From RBG-16-42-24 sp964396785 (lineage in GTDB: Bacteria > Patescibacteriota > Microgenomatia > UBA8517): DNA of 18,173 nucleotides. The position numbers and the translations under genes are program-made. Location: the NCBI GenBank assembly GCA_964396785.1, contig CAYNFU010000013.1, positions 1 through 18,173 on the forward strand, read 5' to 3'. Positions 1 to 7,683 of this stretch are shown here, piece after piece. The notes under the pieces are model-generated. The model worked only from the letters and a program-made list of their open reading frames with translations. It was not told the origin of the DNA and made no database searches. Each line of letters begins with the position of its first letter. Position 1 is the first letter of the stretch.

Positions 1-377
1 CCAAACCATTCGCGCCCAACGTAATAAACCCCAAATACTGTAGCCACACCCAAAATGGCGATAAAAATGGCGGGGCCAGCTGGAGAAAAATTGGCAAGAA
101 GAAGGGCCGGCGCAATCATATAGTAATAAAGGGGGCCCAAGTACATATTTCCAATGGAAGTCCCCGGACCAATCAGTATCAAATCCGCCTCAACGAGTAA
201 GCGCCTGACAATAATTGCGTCCCGCCCCTCATCTCCCAAGAAAGTCATGTATTCGGAAATCTTATATAGTCTTAAAACGGAAGCGATCAAAAGAATCACT
301 CCCAGAAAGAAAGCTTCTTGAGGATTTTTCTTTACCCAGGAAATTGCACTTCTTAATATTTTCTTAATTTTTTCCAC
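1..377 (-). CDS. GT-C membrane glycosyltransferase (PMT/ArnT-like), N-terminal part only
   Basis: The reading frame is open from a GTG at 375-377 to the left window edge, and the C-terminus lies outside. An in-frame stop at 381-383 leaves this GTG as the only early start; the first in-frame ATG comes about 40 codons later. The translation has a basic N-terminus, a hydrophobic helix (FFLGVILLIASVL), then FLGDEGRDA followed by GPGTSIGNMYLGPLYYY and a second hydrophobic stretch. An acidic DE pair in the first extracytoplasmic loop is the usual catalytic signature of GT-C enzymes of the PMT/ArnT type, which transfer sugar from a polyprenyl-phosphate donor outside the membrane. The start lies inside the preceding GT2 gene (25-bp overlap), so the two are probably translationally coupled and the GT2 product may supply the lipid-linked donor. 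The family call is fairly safe; acceptor and sugar are unknown. Confidence 0.82.
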   Translation of the reverse strand, partial: MEKIKKILRSAISWVKKNPQEAFFLGVILLIASVLRLYKISEYMTFLGDEGRDAIIVRRLLVEADLILIGPGTSIGNMYLGPLYYYMIAPALLLANFSPAGPAIFIAILGVATVFGVYYVGREWF

Positions 378-1090
378 AGCTTAAAAAGATCCACAAAACT
401 TTTGATTATTACGTTTATATTTCTTCCCGTACCTTTTCCTGCCAGCCTCGGCAAGTGGGTTACCGGAATTTCGACTATCTTAAATCCCGATTTTTTAGCC
501 TTTATTAAAAACTCACTTGAGATAAACGCGCCCCTCTCGCTTTCCAGCTGCGGGATTTTATCAAATACTTTCTTGGAAATAAATTTAAAACCACAGTCTA
601 TGTCACGAACCTTTAGTCCAAAAAGGATCATGACCGCTAATTCCCACATCTTACTGGTAATTACTTTGAATTTTGAAACTTGCCGTTTTTTGTAGTATCC
701 GATTACCAAGTCTGCGTTTGTCTGCCTTTGAGTTTCAATAAAATTTGTGATTTCAGAAAAATCAAATTGTCCGTCAGAATCTGTGAAGGCTATCCATGGA
801 TAGCGGGAGTTATAAAATCCGCTTTTTAAGGAAGCCCCGTAGCCTCGATTGGGCGAATGGGTGATAACTCGAATCCTTGGGTCCTGCCTGGCTAAAGCCT
901 CCGAAATCTCACTGGTTTTATCGCTTGACCCGTCATTAACAATTATCATCTCCCATTCGTCTGCAATCCCTTCTAGAATCTTTTTGGCTTTGCGAACGGT
1001 ATTTTCTAGGTTTTTTTCTTCGTTGTAGGTAGGAAAAAATACCGAAAGCTCGTCAATTAATTTAGCCATATAGTTTATCAAGTCTAACAT
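353..1090 (-). CDS. GT2 polyprenyl-phosphate sugar synthase (DPM1-like)
   Basis: This 245-residue GT-A fold glycosyltransferase is of the dolichol/polyprenyl-phosphate mannose or glucose synthase type. It would transfer a nucleotide sugar to undecaprenyl-phosphate at the cytoplasmic membrane face. Visible motifs are FPTYNEEKNL near residues 19-28, NDGSSDKT at 52-59, the DxD-containing DSDGQ at 104-108 and DCGFKF in the second half. There are no C-terminal membrane helices, so it resembles the soluble single-domain DPM1 form. The ATG at 1088-1090 is preceded by AAGAGG a few bases upstream, which supports it over the internal Met at residue 8. The following GT-C gene starts inside its 3' end, suggesting a donor-maker and donor-user pair. 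The exact sugar cannot be read from sequence. Confidence 0.9.
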   Translation of the reverse strand: MLDLINYMAKLIDELSVFFPTYNEEKNLENTVRKAKKILEGIADEWEMIIVNDGSSDKTSEISEALARQDPRIRVITHSPNRGYGASLKSGFYNSRYPWIAFTDSDGQFDFSEITNFIETQRQTNADLVIGYYKKRQVSKFKVITSKMWELAVMILFGLKVRDIDCGFKFISKKVFDKIPQLESERGAFISSEFLIKAKKSGFKIVEIPVTHLPRLAGKGTGRNINVIIKSFVDLFKLWKKLRKY

Positions 1091-1163
1091 AAGGCCTCTT
1101 AATGTTTCTACAAACGCCCCTAATCAAATTTTCCCAAAACACAACTACTCGGTTTAGATATTC

Positions 1164-1192
1164 TTGACCTTATATTTGAATGAGATTAGACT
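1164..1192 (+). promoter_or_regulatory. Candidate promoter for the anchored protein at 1204
   Basis: TTGACC (1164-1169) and TAGACT (1187-1192) are separated by 17 bp and match 5/6 and 4/6 of the sigma-70 consensus. Transcription would start near 1199, only about five bases before the ATG at 1204, and no Shine-Dalgarno sequence is visible. The call rests on consensus matching alone. Confidence 0.4.
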
Positions 1193-1203
1193 TAAATTGA
1201 GTT

Positions 1204-1767
1204 ATGGGAAGAGGAAACTTCCTCATAATAATACTTGCGTCTCTAATTATCTTTGCTTCTTTGAATTTAATAATTTTTAACCAGACGTTTATCGTAAACA
1301 AAGCGTTAGACATACAAACTATGCCAACTTCAAACACCGATTACAGCCGATTTGAGGTTACGTCATTGTCACCAACACAAATATTAGTTACTGACGAAAA
1401 CGGAAATAACACTGGATTCAATCCTGAAACGGGTAATGTCGTTAAAGAAATACCTAATTCTATTTATTCTTTCGAGGCCGCTTACGCAGATCCGTCGGGA
1501 AAAAATCCACCTCCTCCACCTGAATCGGGTGTTTATACCGTATATATCAAAAGTCCCTCACCAACAAGTTTTAGGGTGAAAGTAATAAATGACGTAGGTG
1601 GTTTATATAGCTTCGCCATTTATGCGAGTGATCGTAACGCAAGAACCGAATTTGATCTATTTGAAAACGAAAAACTTACAACGGAGGAACACATTTACAC
1701 ATTTGCTTATAATCCCTTGGCAGGAAAACAAATTTTCTCAAAAACTAATTTTATCTCAACTAAATAA
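1204..1767 (+). CDS. Hypothetical membrane-anchored extracytoplasmic protein
   Basis: No family is recognised with certainty. The 187-residue product has a short N-terminus and one hydrophobic helix at about residues 6-26 (LIIILASLIIFASLNLIIF), so it is an anchored or secreted protein. The mature part is rich in beta-forming residues, with segments resembling small secreted sandwich domains: LVTDENGNNTGFNPETG, EIPNSIYSFEAAY, then GVYTVYIKSPSPTSFRVKV and GGLYSFAIYA. A proline run (PPPPP) lies near residue 102. There is no Cys for a lipobox and no catalytic motif. It stands alone on the plus strand, diverges from the GT2 gene and converges with the PsbP-like gene. A binding or structural role at the surface is only a guess. 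Confidence 0.75.
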   Translation: MGRGNFLIIILASLIIFASLNLIIFNQTFIVNKALDIQTMPTSNTDYSRFEVTSLSPTQILVTDENGNNTGFNPETGNVVKEIPNSIYSFEAAYADPSGKNPPPPPESGVYTVYIKSPSPTSFRVKVINDVGGLYSFAIYASDRNARTEFDLFENEKLTTEEHIYTFAYNPLAGKQIFSKTNFISTK

Positions 1768-1850
1768 AATAAATCTCTAAAATTGGCCTGAAAATTGGGG
1801 GAAATTATAAATTAAATTATGAAGTTTAGAAACGGAGCCGGTAAATTTAT

Positions 1851-2450
1851 TCAATCAAGAAATTCTATAGAACTAATTATCCCTTCAAACTCCTTTTCAA
1901 ATTGCGAAGGGCCGGGTCGCTTATCGATTTGAAGTATGTTCTTATCATCTTTATAAAGAATATAATAGGTAAACTCTTCATTGCGGGGAGTTCTAACTAC
2001 ATATTTATAAAAAGTTCCAGCCTGCACAGACCGACTTTCTTTGGAAACAATGGTATTTTTAAATTCCTCTCCCCCTTCTCCGCATCCAGGATAGACTAGG
2101 TCTTGTTCATAATCAGGAAAACAATTTGAAAATATGCTTATAAATAACTCTATTTGTTCGCTGGTTGGAATTCTATTCTCGTCAAAGTAGGTAGGGTAAG
2201 AGGTAAGAAGAATATCGTAACCCTTCTCGATAAGAAACCAGTCATCAGGATAATAGAAAGAAATATTTAAATCTTCACTTGAATAGCTCTTTAAACCTTG
2301 TTTCTCTATTGAAGGAGGTATTGTTTGTGGTGAGTCAGACTTTAGATTTGGCTTAAACTTAATGAACATCATAAAACCAAACAATGCTACAACGATAATA
2401 ACAAGGAGAAAAGTTAAAATGTTACCTCTGGAAGAGGCAGTCTTGTGCAT
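1851..2450 (-). CDS. Membrane-anchored PsbP-like domain protein
   Basis: This 199-residue product has a basic N-terminus, one membrane helix at about residues 10-30 (ILTFLLVIIVVALFGFMMFI), a polar linker to residue 55, and an extracytoplasmic domain. The domain opens with SSEDLNISFYYPDDW, a pattern typical of PsbP-like/Mog1-fold domains in small anchored proteins of many bacteria. Two cysteines (in NCFPDY and PGCGEG) could form a disulfide outside the cell. The start follows the stop of the upstream LVIVD-M23 gene by two bases, so the genes are almost certainly co-transcribed, and it may assist that secreted peptidase. The function of such domains in bacteria is generally unknown. The fold assignment is by eye. 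Confidence 0.75.
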   Translation of the reverse strand: MHKTASSRGNILTFLLVIIVVALFGFMMFIKFKPNLKSDSPQTIPPSIEKQGLKSYSSEDLNISFYYPDDWFLIEKGYDILLTSYPTYFDENRIPTSEQIELFISIFSNCFPDYEQDLVYPGCGEGGEEFKNTIVSKESRSVQAGTFYKYVVRTPRNEEFTYYILYKDDKNILQIDKRPGPSQFEKEFEGIISSIEFLD

Positions 2451-2452
2451 AA

Positions 2453-5236
2453 TTAATAGCTATAATTAAGGTTACCTCTATCGGTTAATACTTGCAATAA
2501 TACTAGCCCCTCCCTAGTTTCTTTCTGGACTGGCTGACCTGGTACTTTAATATAAATCGTGCTTTTATTTGTTATTGGCTTGTAAACAATCTCAATCTTT
2601 GCATAATAATCCTCATACCATCTTTGTAGAAGATAACGGTATATTTCCTGATTGTCGTCAAGATTGTCATAAATTAGTAGCTTTCTATTAAGGGGTCCAA
2701 TGGATAATCCGTCGCTATAATTCATAGAGAAATTTTCATAGCTATCTAATTGCGTACCCTGTGTTGCCTGACCATTTATTGTAAGCGCGTTCCCAGCTAC
2801 ATCCGTCACTACAAATCTATTTCCCCCAGCCTCCTCAAAGACCTCTGTTTGGTTTTCATCTATTCCATCAACTATAATTCTCTTTTCCTCTATGTCATAA
2901 AACATTATTGCCTCAGGAGAAATTTTATCGATGTTAAACTCAATTGTTTGAGATCCTTCTGTGCTTTCCCATTTATCAAAGGACTGATATGTAACTCTGT
3001 GCGTCCCTTCCCCGGTAAAATTTATTGGATTTTCATATACAAACCATTCGTTCCCATCAAAAGAATAGAGAGTATACTGAAAGCCTACTCCATCTTCGTT
3101 ATCTTCTCCCAAAAGTTGGATAGAAACATCAGATTTATACCAACCATTTTGCCCTTGTTCGCCTTCAATAATCACTTCTGTGGTCGGCGGCGTGAGATCC
3201 TTCACATTACCCATCAGAGCAAACTGCGAAAAATGAAGTGTCTCGCCGTAAGCAATATTATTAACTGTATCTAGTGTGGTTGGGATCGAGTCCCAGTTTC
3301 CACTTTGTTCGTTAAAAGAATAAAATTGTAAAGTATTCTCATCAATATTTGATAAGTCGGCATCTGAATAATCAAATAAGAATTGTATTGGAAGCAAAAA
3401 CTGATAGATTTGTTGACCGAAGGTATTGGCCGCATTTAAAAATATTGAGGGCACAATACCTCTGACTAAAGTCGATATTCCTTCAAATGGCCCATTGGAA
3501 ATAGTCAAATTAAAGGATTCTAGTGAGGCGCCTCCTGGAATTGTTATTGTTGCACCCCCATATGAGGTTGTGCCACCGCTTGAAGAAATGGCAGTAGATT
3601 GAGGAAGTGCTCTCGCTATGAATAGGTTATAACTGTAAGCCCCTCCCATATCGGTCAGCCATGGATCTGGATAACTACCTTCCCAGCCTAGGGGATCCGT
3701 CACGCCATATGGAACCTCATCTTCAAAACCATATCCGTCCCTATCTTTAAAAACCGAAAAATGGATGTGTGCCCCCGTGGTATTTCCAGACATACCAGTT
3801 AATCCTATCGTCTGGCCCCTATTCACATACACACTTTGTCCTTCTGTCTGAACGACCAGACTTGTCCCCGGTTGCAAATGTTCGTACCAAGTCTGGTAAC
3901 CGTTCTCGTGGTCTATCTTAATAACGTTACCAGCACCACTACTATGATTCTCTGGCACGAAGGTTGCCCAACCTGGAGCAGCTGCCTGAACAGGTGTATT
4001 TATGACAACACCGTTGAACTGTCCATAATCATAACCATTATGCGATCTGTACGCTTCATTAATTATCCTACCAGTGTAATTCGTAACTGGTCCATTACAA
4101 CAAGGGTAATTTTGAAGGGGGTAATGATGATCAAACCAAGAATTTGGGTTTAAGGCGGCACGTTCGAAGGTAAGTTGCCCAATATCCCACGGCAAATCAA
4201 GAAATGGAGTGGGGGCGGCGGGAGCAAGCCCCGTAAACCTGAAAATCGATAAACCTCCTGCGCCGTTTGAGGCGAAGATTAAGTCGCCTGCGACAGTAAG
4301 TCGCCACTCGTCTTCCATTTGGTATTGGGCTACTAAAGCCGGTAGGCTGGGACTTGATATATCAAAAGCTAAAAGTTTATTTCCATCGTCATTTACAAAC
4401 GCATAATTCCCGGAAACCTCAACATCCCAGGCAACCTGTGGATCCGGTATCTGAACAAGCCCCACATGGGAAATATAGTTCGGATCTTCTACATTAACCA
4501 CTTGGAGTCCTCCGTTGCCTCCCGGAAGAAAACCCTGAAGGGAAACAAAGGCATAGTTTCCTAATATCGATACTCCAGTTGCACTACCTGGAAGCTCGAA
4601 TGAGTCCATTACTGACGGCTGAGTCTTGTTTGTAATATCAACGGTCCAAATTTTACCGTTGTTATCCGCCAAATAAGCTATATTTCCTCGGACTTTTACA
4701 TCAACGATATTGGCATTCACATCTGGCTTAAATACTGCAGCCGGCTCAAGAAGTGGCGACGGATTATGAACGTCTAATATATAGAGCCCTCCGAGTCCAC
4801 TCGCTATATAAAGATAGCCATCCTGAACCGTCATTTCATAAAACGCAGCTCGGGTGGGTATAACTATTGGTGTTTGGTTATCCAGGTTCTCGGGTTCAGA
4901 TACGTCAAAAACATAGATGCTATTTTCGGGGCGACAACTAAAGTGGGCTTGTCCCAAATAACTCGAAGCCCCTTCTACATCAATCGTATAAAATACACAA
5001 CCCTGTTTATAAAAATGGCCAACCTCGCGCGGGGCAGAAGGATTTGAAATATCAAGAATGTAAATATGTTCCTGAGCAGCCACATAAGCAAGATTCCCCG
5101 ATACCGCAGTATCAACTACAACATCCAAAGATTTACTCAAAAATTCAAATTGGGGTGTTTGAGCCAAAGCGGCGCTAGGGCTTAGGAAGAATAAAGTGAG
5201 CAGGGTGAGGAATAATTGAGCCAATTTTTTGGCCAT
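2453..5236 (-). CDS. Secreted LVIVD-like propeller fused to M23 peptidase and beta-sandwich domains
   Basis: The 927-residue product begins with a classic signal peptide (cleavage likely after ALA, residue 25). Residues about 35-335 contain repeated units of the form YVA...IYILDISNPSAP and LYIASGLGGLYILDV, matching LVIVD-type beta-propeller repeats, probably for binding. Residues about 390-500 form an M23 (LytM/lysostaphin-type) metallopeptidase. The zinc and catalytic set is complete: H399 and D403 in SHNGYDYG, H453 in YEHL, and H490/H492 in GAHIHFSV. M23 enzymes cut peptide bridges in peptidoglycan. Residues about 550-675 look like a ZU5-like region (ITIPGGA), and about 683-770 like an Ig/OmpL47-like sandwich (YKSDVSIQL, VTYQSFD). 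The last 150 residues are unassigned. It heads an operon with the anchored gene at 1851-2450. Substrate and surface attachment are inferred, not shown. Confidence 0.9.
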   Translation of the reverse strand: MAKKLAQLFLTLLTLFFLSPSAALAQTPQFEFLSKSLDVVVDTAVSGNLAYVAAQEHIYILDISNPSAPREVGHFYKQGCVFYTIDVEGASSYLGQAHFSCRPENSIYVFDVSEPENLDNQTPIVIPTRAAFYEMTVQDGYLYIASGLGGLYILDVHNPSPLLEPAAVFKPDVNANIVDVKVRGNIAYLADNNGKIWTVDITNKTQPSVMDSFELPGSATGVSILGNYAFVSLQGFLPGGNGGLQVVNVEDPNYISHVGLVQIPDPQVAWDVEVSGNYAFVNDDGNKLLAFDISSPSLPALVAQYQMEDEWRLTVAGDLIFASNGAGGLSIFRFTGLAPAAPTPFLDLPWDIGQLTFERAALNPNSWFDHHYPLQNYPCCNGPVTNYTGRIINEAYRSHNGYDYGQFNGVVINTPVQAAAPGWATFVPENHSSGAGNVIKIDHENGYQTWYEHLQPGTSLVVQTEGQSVYVNRGQTIGLTGMSGNTTGAHIHFSVFKDRDGYGFEDEVPYGVTDPLGWEGSYPDPWLTDMGGAYSYNLFIARALPQSTAISSSGGTTSYGGATITIPGGASLESFNLTISNGPFEGISTLVRGIVPSIFLNAANTFGQQIYQFLLPIQFLFDYSDADLSNIDENTLQFYSFNEQSGNWDSIPTTLDTVNNIAYGETLHFSQFALMGNVKDLTPPTTEVIIEGEQGQNGWYKSDVSIQLLGEDNEDGVGFQYTLYSFDGNEWFVYENPINFTGEGTHRVTYQSFDKWESTEGSQTIEFNIDKISPEAIMFYDIEEKRIIVDGIDENQTEVFEEAGGNRFVVTDVAGNALTINGQATQGTQLDSYENFSMNYSDGLSIGPLNRKLLIYDNLDDNQEIYRYLLQRWYEDYYAKIEIVYKPITNKSTIYIKVPGQPVQKETREGLVLLQVLTDRGNLNYSY

Positions 5237-5263
5237 TTAAGAACCTGGACAGATATTGGAGCT

Positions 5264-5291
5264 ATTCTATACCCTCTAACCTGAAAATCAA
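5264..5291 (-). promoter_or_regulatory. Candidate promoter for the LVIVD-M23 operon
   Basis: Reading the minus strand, TTGATT (5291-5286) and TAGAAT (5269-5264) are separated by 16 bp. A full TTGACA lies slightly further upstream (5302-5297) but is too far from this -10. The inferred transcript start leaves about 20 bases before the ATG at 5236, including a weak AGG. Confidence 0.4.
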
Positions 5292-5332
5292 GAGTATGTC
5301 AATTTCTAGTGAAGGTAACTTGTTACATTATG

Positions 5333-5361
5333 TTGCGGCCGAAGCTAAAAAGGTATAGAAT
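5333..5361 (+). promoter_or_regulatory. Candidate promoter for the PIG-V-like gene
   Basis: TAGAAT (5356-5361, 5/6) lies 17 bp after a weak TTGCGG (5333-5338). The -10 sits in the 10-mer GGTATAGAAT, which also occurs inverted at 5264-5273 in the divergent promoter. AAGGA at about 5370-5374 is a good ribosome binding site for the ATG at 5380. Confidence 0.35.
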
Positions 5362-5379
5362 TTTTTCACAAGGAATAAT

Positions 5380-6540
5380 ATGCTCGCTCGGTTCAAGGGA
5401 CTTCTTTTTCTAGTTGCAATGTCACTCCTGCCAACACTACTTATATGGCTTCCTTTCTTTGCAAGATTAAAGAGTCTTTGGGGAATCCCGCTCCCCGATA
5501 GTGGTATGGCAACCATCGTCGCTAACTATGACGGACCGCTATTCATGGTGGTTGCTAAAACCTTTTATAATCCAGAACTAATAAAAAACCTATTCCAGTT
5601 TCCCCTACCGGTTGAGTATTATGCAGCCCATTTTCCCCTATTCCCACTCCTTATTAGGACATTCTCATTTGCTCTAGGTTTTCCTTATGCCATGCTAGGT
5701 ATCACCCTTGTCTCTTCCTTCCTCGCGCTCTACTTTTTCAAAAGGTTAGCCGAGGAGTTTGTCGGCCGCGAGAATTCTCTTTTTCTTACCTTAGTCTTTG
5801 CACTCCTACCCGCTCGCTGGCTGATTGTAAGATCAGTAGGAAGCGCAGAACCACTTTTCATTGCCGCAATTATTGCCTCAGTCTACTTCTTTAGGAAGGG
5901 TAATTTTTGGGGTGCGGGAGTCTGGGGAGCTATCGCCCAGCTTACTAAATCTCCGGGTATACTTCTTTTTGTTGCATACTTTATCTCTCTTCTCGCTCCG
6001 CAAATAAGAAAACTGCCAATTGCACCAATACGTGATTGGCCTGCGGTATTAAATTTAAAAAAGACATTCCCGATACTTCTTATCCCTCTTTCGCTACTAT
6101 CTATATTCATCCTTTACCAGGTAAGACTCGGAGATTTCTTGGCTTATTTCCACTCGGGAGATAATATCCATCTTTTCTTCCCTCCCTTTTCCATCTTTAA
6201 CTTCTCGGCTCCTTGGGTAGGAACGTTTTGGTTGGAGGAGGTAATACTAGTCTATCTCTTGGGACTTTTAGGGCTTGCCAATTTGATTAGAAATAAAGAA
6301 ACAGTACTTTCATGGGTCACGGCAATCTTCCTGGTATCGCTATTTTTCGTCGCCCATAGGGATGTAATACGCTACGCCCTTCCTGCTGTACCCTTTTTAC
6401 TGATCTCATTCTCTCCAACTTTAGTCAAAAAAGAATTTAGAATAATAATGTTACTTCTAATTATCCCAACCTATCTTTTTTCCCTTGCCTACATTTCCCA
6501 AAACGTCATGCCAATCTCCGACTGGGCCCCGTTTTTATAA
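5380..6540 (+). CDS. PIG-V/Gpi18-like integral membrane mannosyltransferase
   Basis: This 386-residue, strongly hydrophobic protein has many predicted membrane helices, including residues about 8-27, 103-120, 134-150 and 158-172. NYDGPLF at 49-55 supplies the acidic residue expected in the first extracytoplasmic loop of GT-C enzymes. AAHFPLFPLLIR at 82-93 and RSVGSAEPLF at 151-160 closely follow the conserved blocks of PIG-V/Gpi18 (COG5542) mannosyltransferases, which use a lipid-linked mannose. AAGGA about six bases before the ATG supports the start. The gene is monocistronic and converges on 6553-7272 with a 12-bp gap. It could use the donor made by a nearby DPM1-like enzyme. Family is fairly sure; sugar and acceptor are not known. 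Confidence 0.83.
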   Translation: MLARFKGLLFLVAMSLLPTLLIWLPFFARLKSLWGIPLPDSGMATIVANYDGPLFMVVAKTFYNPELIKNLFQFPLPVEYYAAHFPLFPLLIRTFSFALGFPYAMLGITLVSSFLALYFFKRLAEEFVGRENSLFLTLVFALLPARWLIVRSVGSAEPLFIAAIIASVYFFRKGNFWGAGVWGAIAQLTKSPGILLFVAYFISLLAPQIRKLPIAPIRDWPAVLNLKKTFPILLIPLSLLSIFILYQVRLGDFLAYFHSGDNIHLFFPPFSIFNFSAPWVGTFWLEEVILVYLLGLLGLANLIRNKETVLSWVTAIFLVSLFFVAHRDVIRYALPAVPFLLISFSPTLVKKEFRIIMLLLIIPTYLFSLAYISQNVMPISDWAPFL

Positions 6541-6552
6541 AGAAGATTGTTT

Positions 6553-7272
6553 TTATACACCAACAGAAAGATGAGGGTCAGGATAGGAGAATGGGTACTT
6601 AATAGAAGCTTCAAGATGAGCAAATCTAGGTAGAGAGAAAAGTGTATGCGTGAAGGAAGGCAATTGATCCTTTAGTTGTACCGCCTCACCTACTTTCATG
6701 TTAAATAGCGTTTCTTCGAGAATCTTTCTTGAAATTTCACCCAGTTCATTATTCCATTTAGACCGCCCACTAAAAACCGTATGGTGAATGAATTCTAGTG
6801 AATAGGGAAAAAGATTATCGTTTAATGAACCAATTACGCTAGATACATCGTGTAAGGGAGCTGTCATCCAAAAATCCATAGAGCGACTTATTTGGATTCC
6901 TGAGCTGGCTTCAAAAGTTTTGGTCTGCCACGATAGCTCATCATAGGAGGTCCAAAAATGATTTCTATTTTGCCAAATTTGTGACAAGGCGTTAGTATAG
7001 TCTCTTATTCTCTCTGTATGGTTAAGGCGTCGTAAGTCTTCAATATTACCTTCCGGCCAAGGAAATAGGGTTACACCAGAATCATACTTCGCCTGAGTTT
7101 CCTTCCAAAGGGCATCTATAACCTCCTGTCTTTCCTCGTCTGAGATTAAAGGTCTTTCTCTTAATAGGTGTGACCCCAACCCTAACGCTACCACTGCAAT
7201 AGCACTTCCACTATAAAATAAAAATTCTCTTCTGGAAATTTCTTCTTGTCCTTTATGAATTTCTTTTGGCAC
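6553..7272 (-). CDS. Unknown protein with twin-arginine-like leader
   Basis: The fold and function of this 239-residue product are not recognised. Residues 13-18 are SRREFL, followed by a hydrophobic segment (about 19-37, YSGSAIAVVALGLGSHLL). This matches the twin-arginine (Tat) signal pattern S/T-R-R-x-F-L. No clear AxA cleavage site follows, so it may remain as an N-terminal anchor. The remainder is rich in Trp, His and acidic residues (for example LFPWPEGN, FWTSYDELSW, EFIHHTVF) and looks globular and mostly helical. The start is GTG at 7270-7272. An in-frame stop at 7276-7278 rules out a longer form, and no strong Shine-Dalgarno is seen. The gene stands alone. Histidines might bind a metal, but no motif is clear. 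Confidence 0.72.
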   Translation of the reverse strand: MPKEIHKGQEEISRREFLFYSGSAIAVVALGLGSHLLRERPLISDEERQEVIDALWKETQAKYDSGVTLFPWPEGNIEDLRRLNHTERIRDYTNALSQIWQNRNHFWTSYDELSWQTKTFEASSGIQISRSMDFWMTAPLHDVSSVIGSLNDNLFPYSLEFIHHTVFSGRSKWNNELGEISRKILEETLFNMKVGEAVQLKDQLPSFTHTLFSLPRFAHLEASIKYPFSYPDPHLSVGV

Positions 7273-7299
7273 AACTTAAATCTAACCTAATTGACCATC

Positions 7300-7328
7300 A
7301 AAATATCACTACAAAATCATAATGTCAA
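7300..7328 (-). promoter_or_regulatory. Candidate promoter for the Tat-leader protein gene
   Basis: On the minus strand a perfect TTGACA (7328-7323) is followed after 17 bp by TATTTT (7305-7300, 4/6). Transcription would start near 7293, giving a leader of about 20 bases before the GTG at 7272. Confidence 0.45.
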
Positions 7329-7372
7329 TTCAAACTAAAGTCTTTACCTATGATTAAACCCGTAAAAATAAA

Positions 7373-7390
7373 TTTGAGAGTGTTTGAGAG
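7373..7390 (+). repeat. Direct repeat of TTTGAGAG upstream of the 89-residue gene
   Basis: TTTGAGAG occurs at 7373-7380 and 7383-7390, a period of 10 bp and so on the same helical face. It lies 24 bp before the ATG at 7414 and could be an operator. The intergenic stretch holds no convincing plus-strand -35/-10 pair apart from this. Confidence 0.35.
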
Positions 7391-7413
7391 AAAAAATCCG
7401 TTAAGCTCTTTTT

Positions 7414-7683
7414 ATGGCTGTAGAACAAAGTGTTCCCCGAGGTTTAAGCATCTCAGAGATGCTACAAGGTAGCGTCTCAAATATCCGGGAAGGGTTAGCT
7501 AGGTCAGTTGCGGGAACTAGGAAAGCGATAATGAGAATAGTAGAACCCCCATATGACACCCCTGACGGCAAACCCTTAGAAGTCCGTTTCTTTGAACCAG
7601 GAAAGGCGGTTTTCCCTGATACCCCTAGGGCAAGGGAACTGATTAAAATAATCAAGGAAGCAGAAGCGTCCAGGGCCAAATGA
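7414..7683 (+). CDS. Small hypothetical protein coupled to a DUF35 gene
   Basis: This 89-residue protein has no recognised family. It is soluble, with an N-terminal helical half (SEMLQGSVSNIREGLARSV), a central segment with extended character (EPPYDTPDGKPLEVRFFEPG) and a C-terminal charged helix (ELIKIIKEAEASR). It has no Cys, no signal peptide and no membrane helix. Its stop overlaps the start of the DUF35 gene in an ATGA, so the two are translationally coupled and the proteins may act together. No Shine-Dalgarno precedes the ATG. That it is a real gene rests mainly on this overlap, the same strand, and normal amino-acid composition. Confidence 0.7.
   Translation: MAVEQSVPRGLSISEMLQGSVSNIREGLARSVAGTRKAIMRIVEPPYDTPDGKPLEVRFFEPGKAVFPDTPRARELIKIIKEAEASRAK

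Noticed and set aside
1598..1780. A second frame within the anchored protein gene
   Set aside because: It overlaps the larger frame in another phase, and that frame has a good membrane anchor and coherent beta pattern.
1768..1850. Terminator between convergent genes
   Set aside because: The stretch is AT-rich, but no stable stem followed by a T-run could be formed on either strand.
2750..3274. A 174-residue plus-strand open frame
   Set aside because: It is antisense to the conserved 927-residue secreted protein and has a Cys/Arg/Ile-rich shadow composition.
6524..6556. GTTTTTATA repeated after the PIG-V-like gene as a terminator
   Set aside because: It is a direct repeat, not inverted, so it forms no hairpin.
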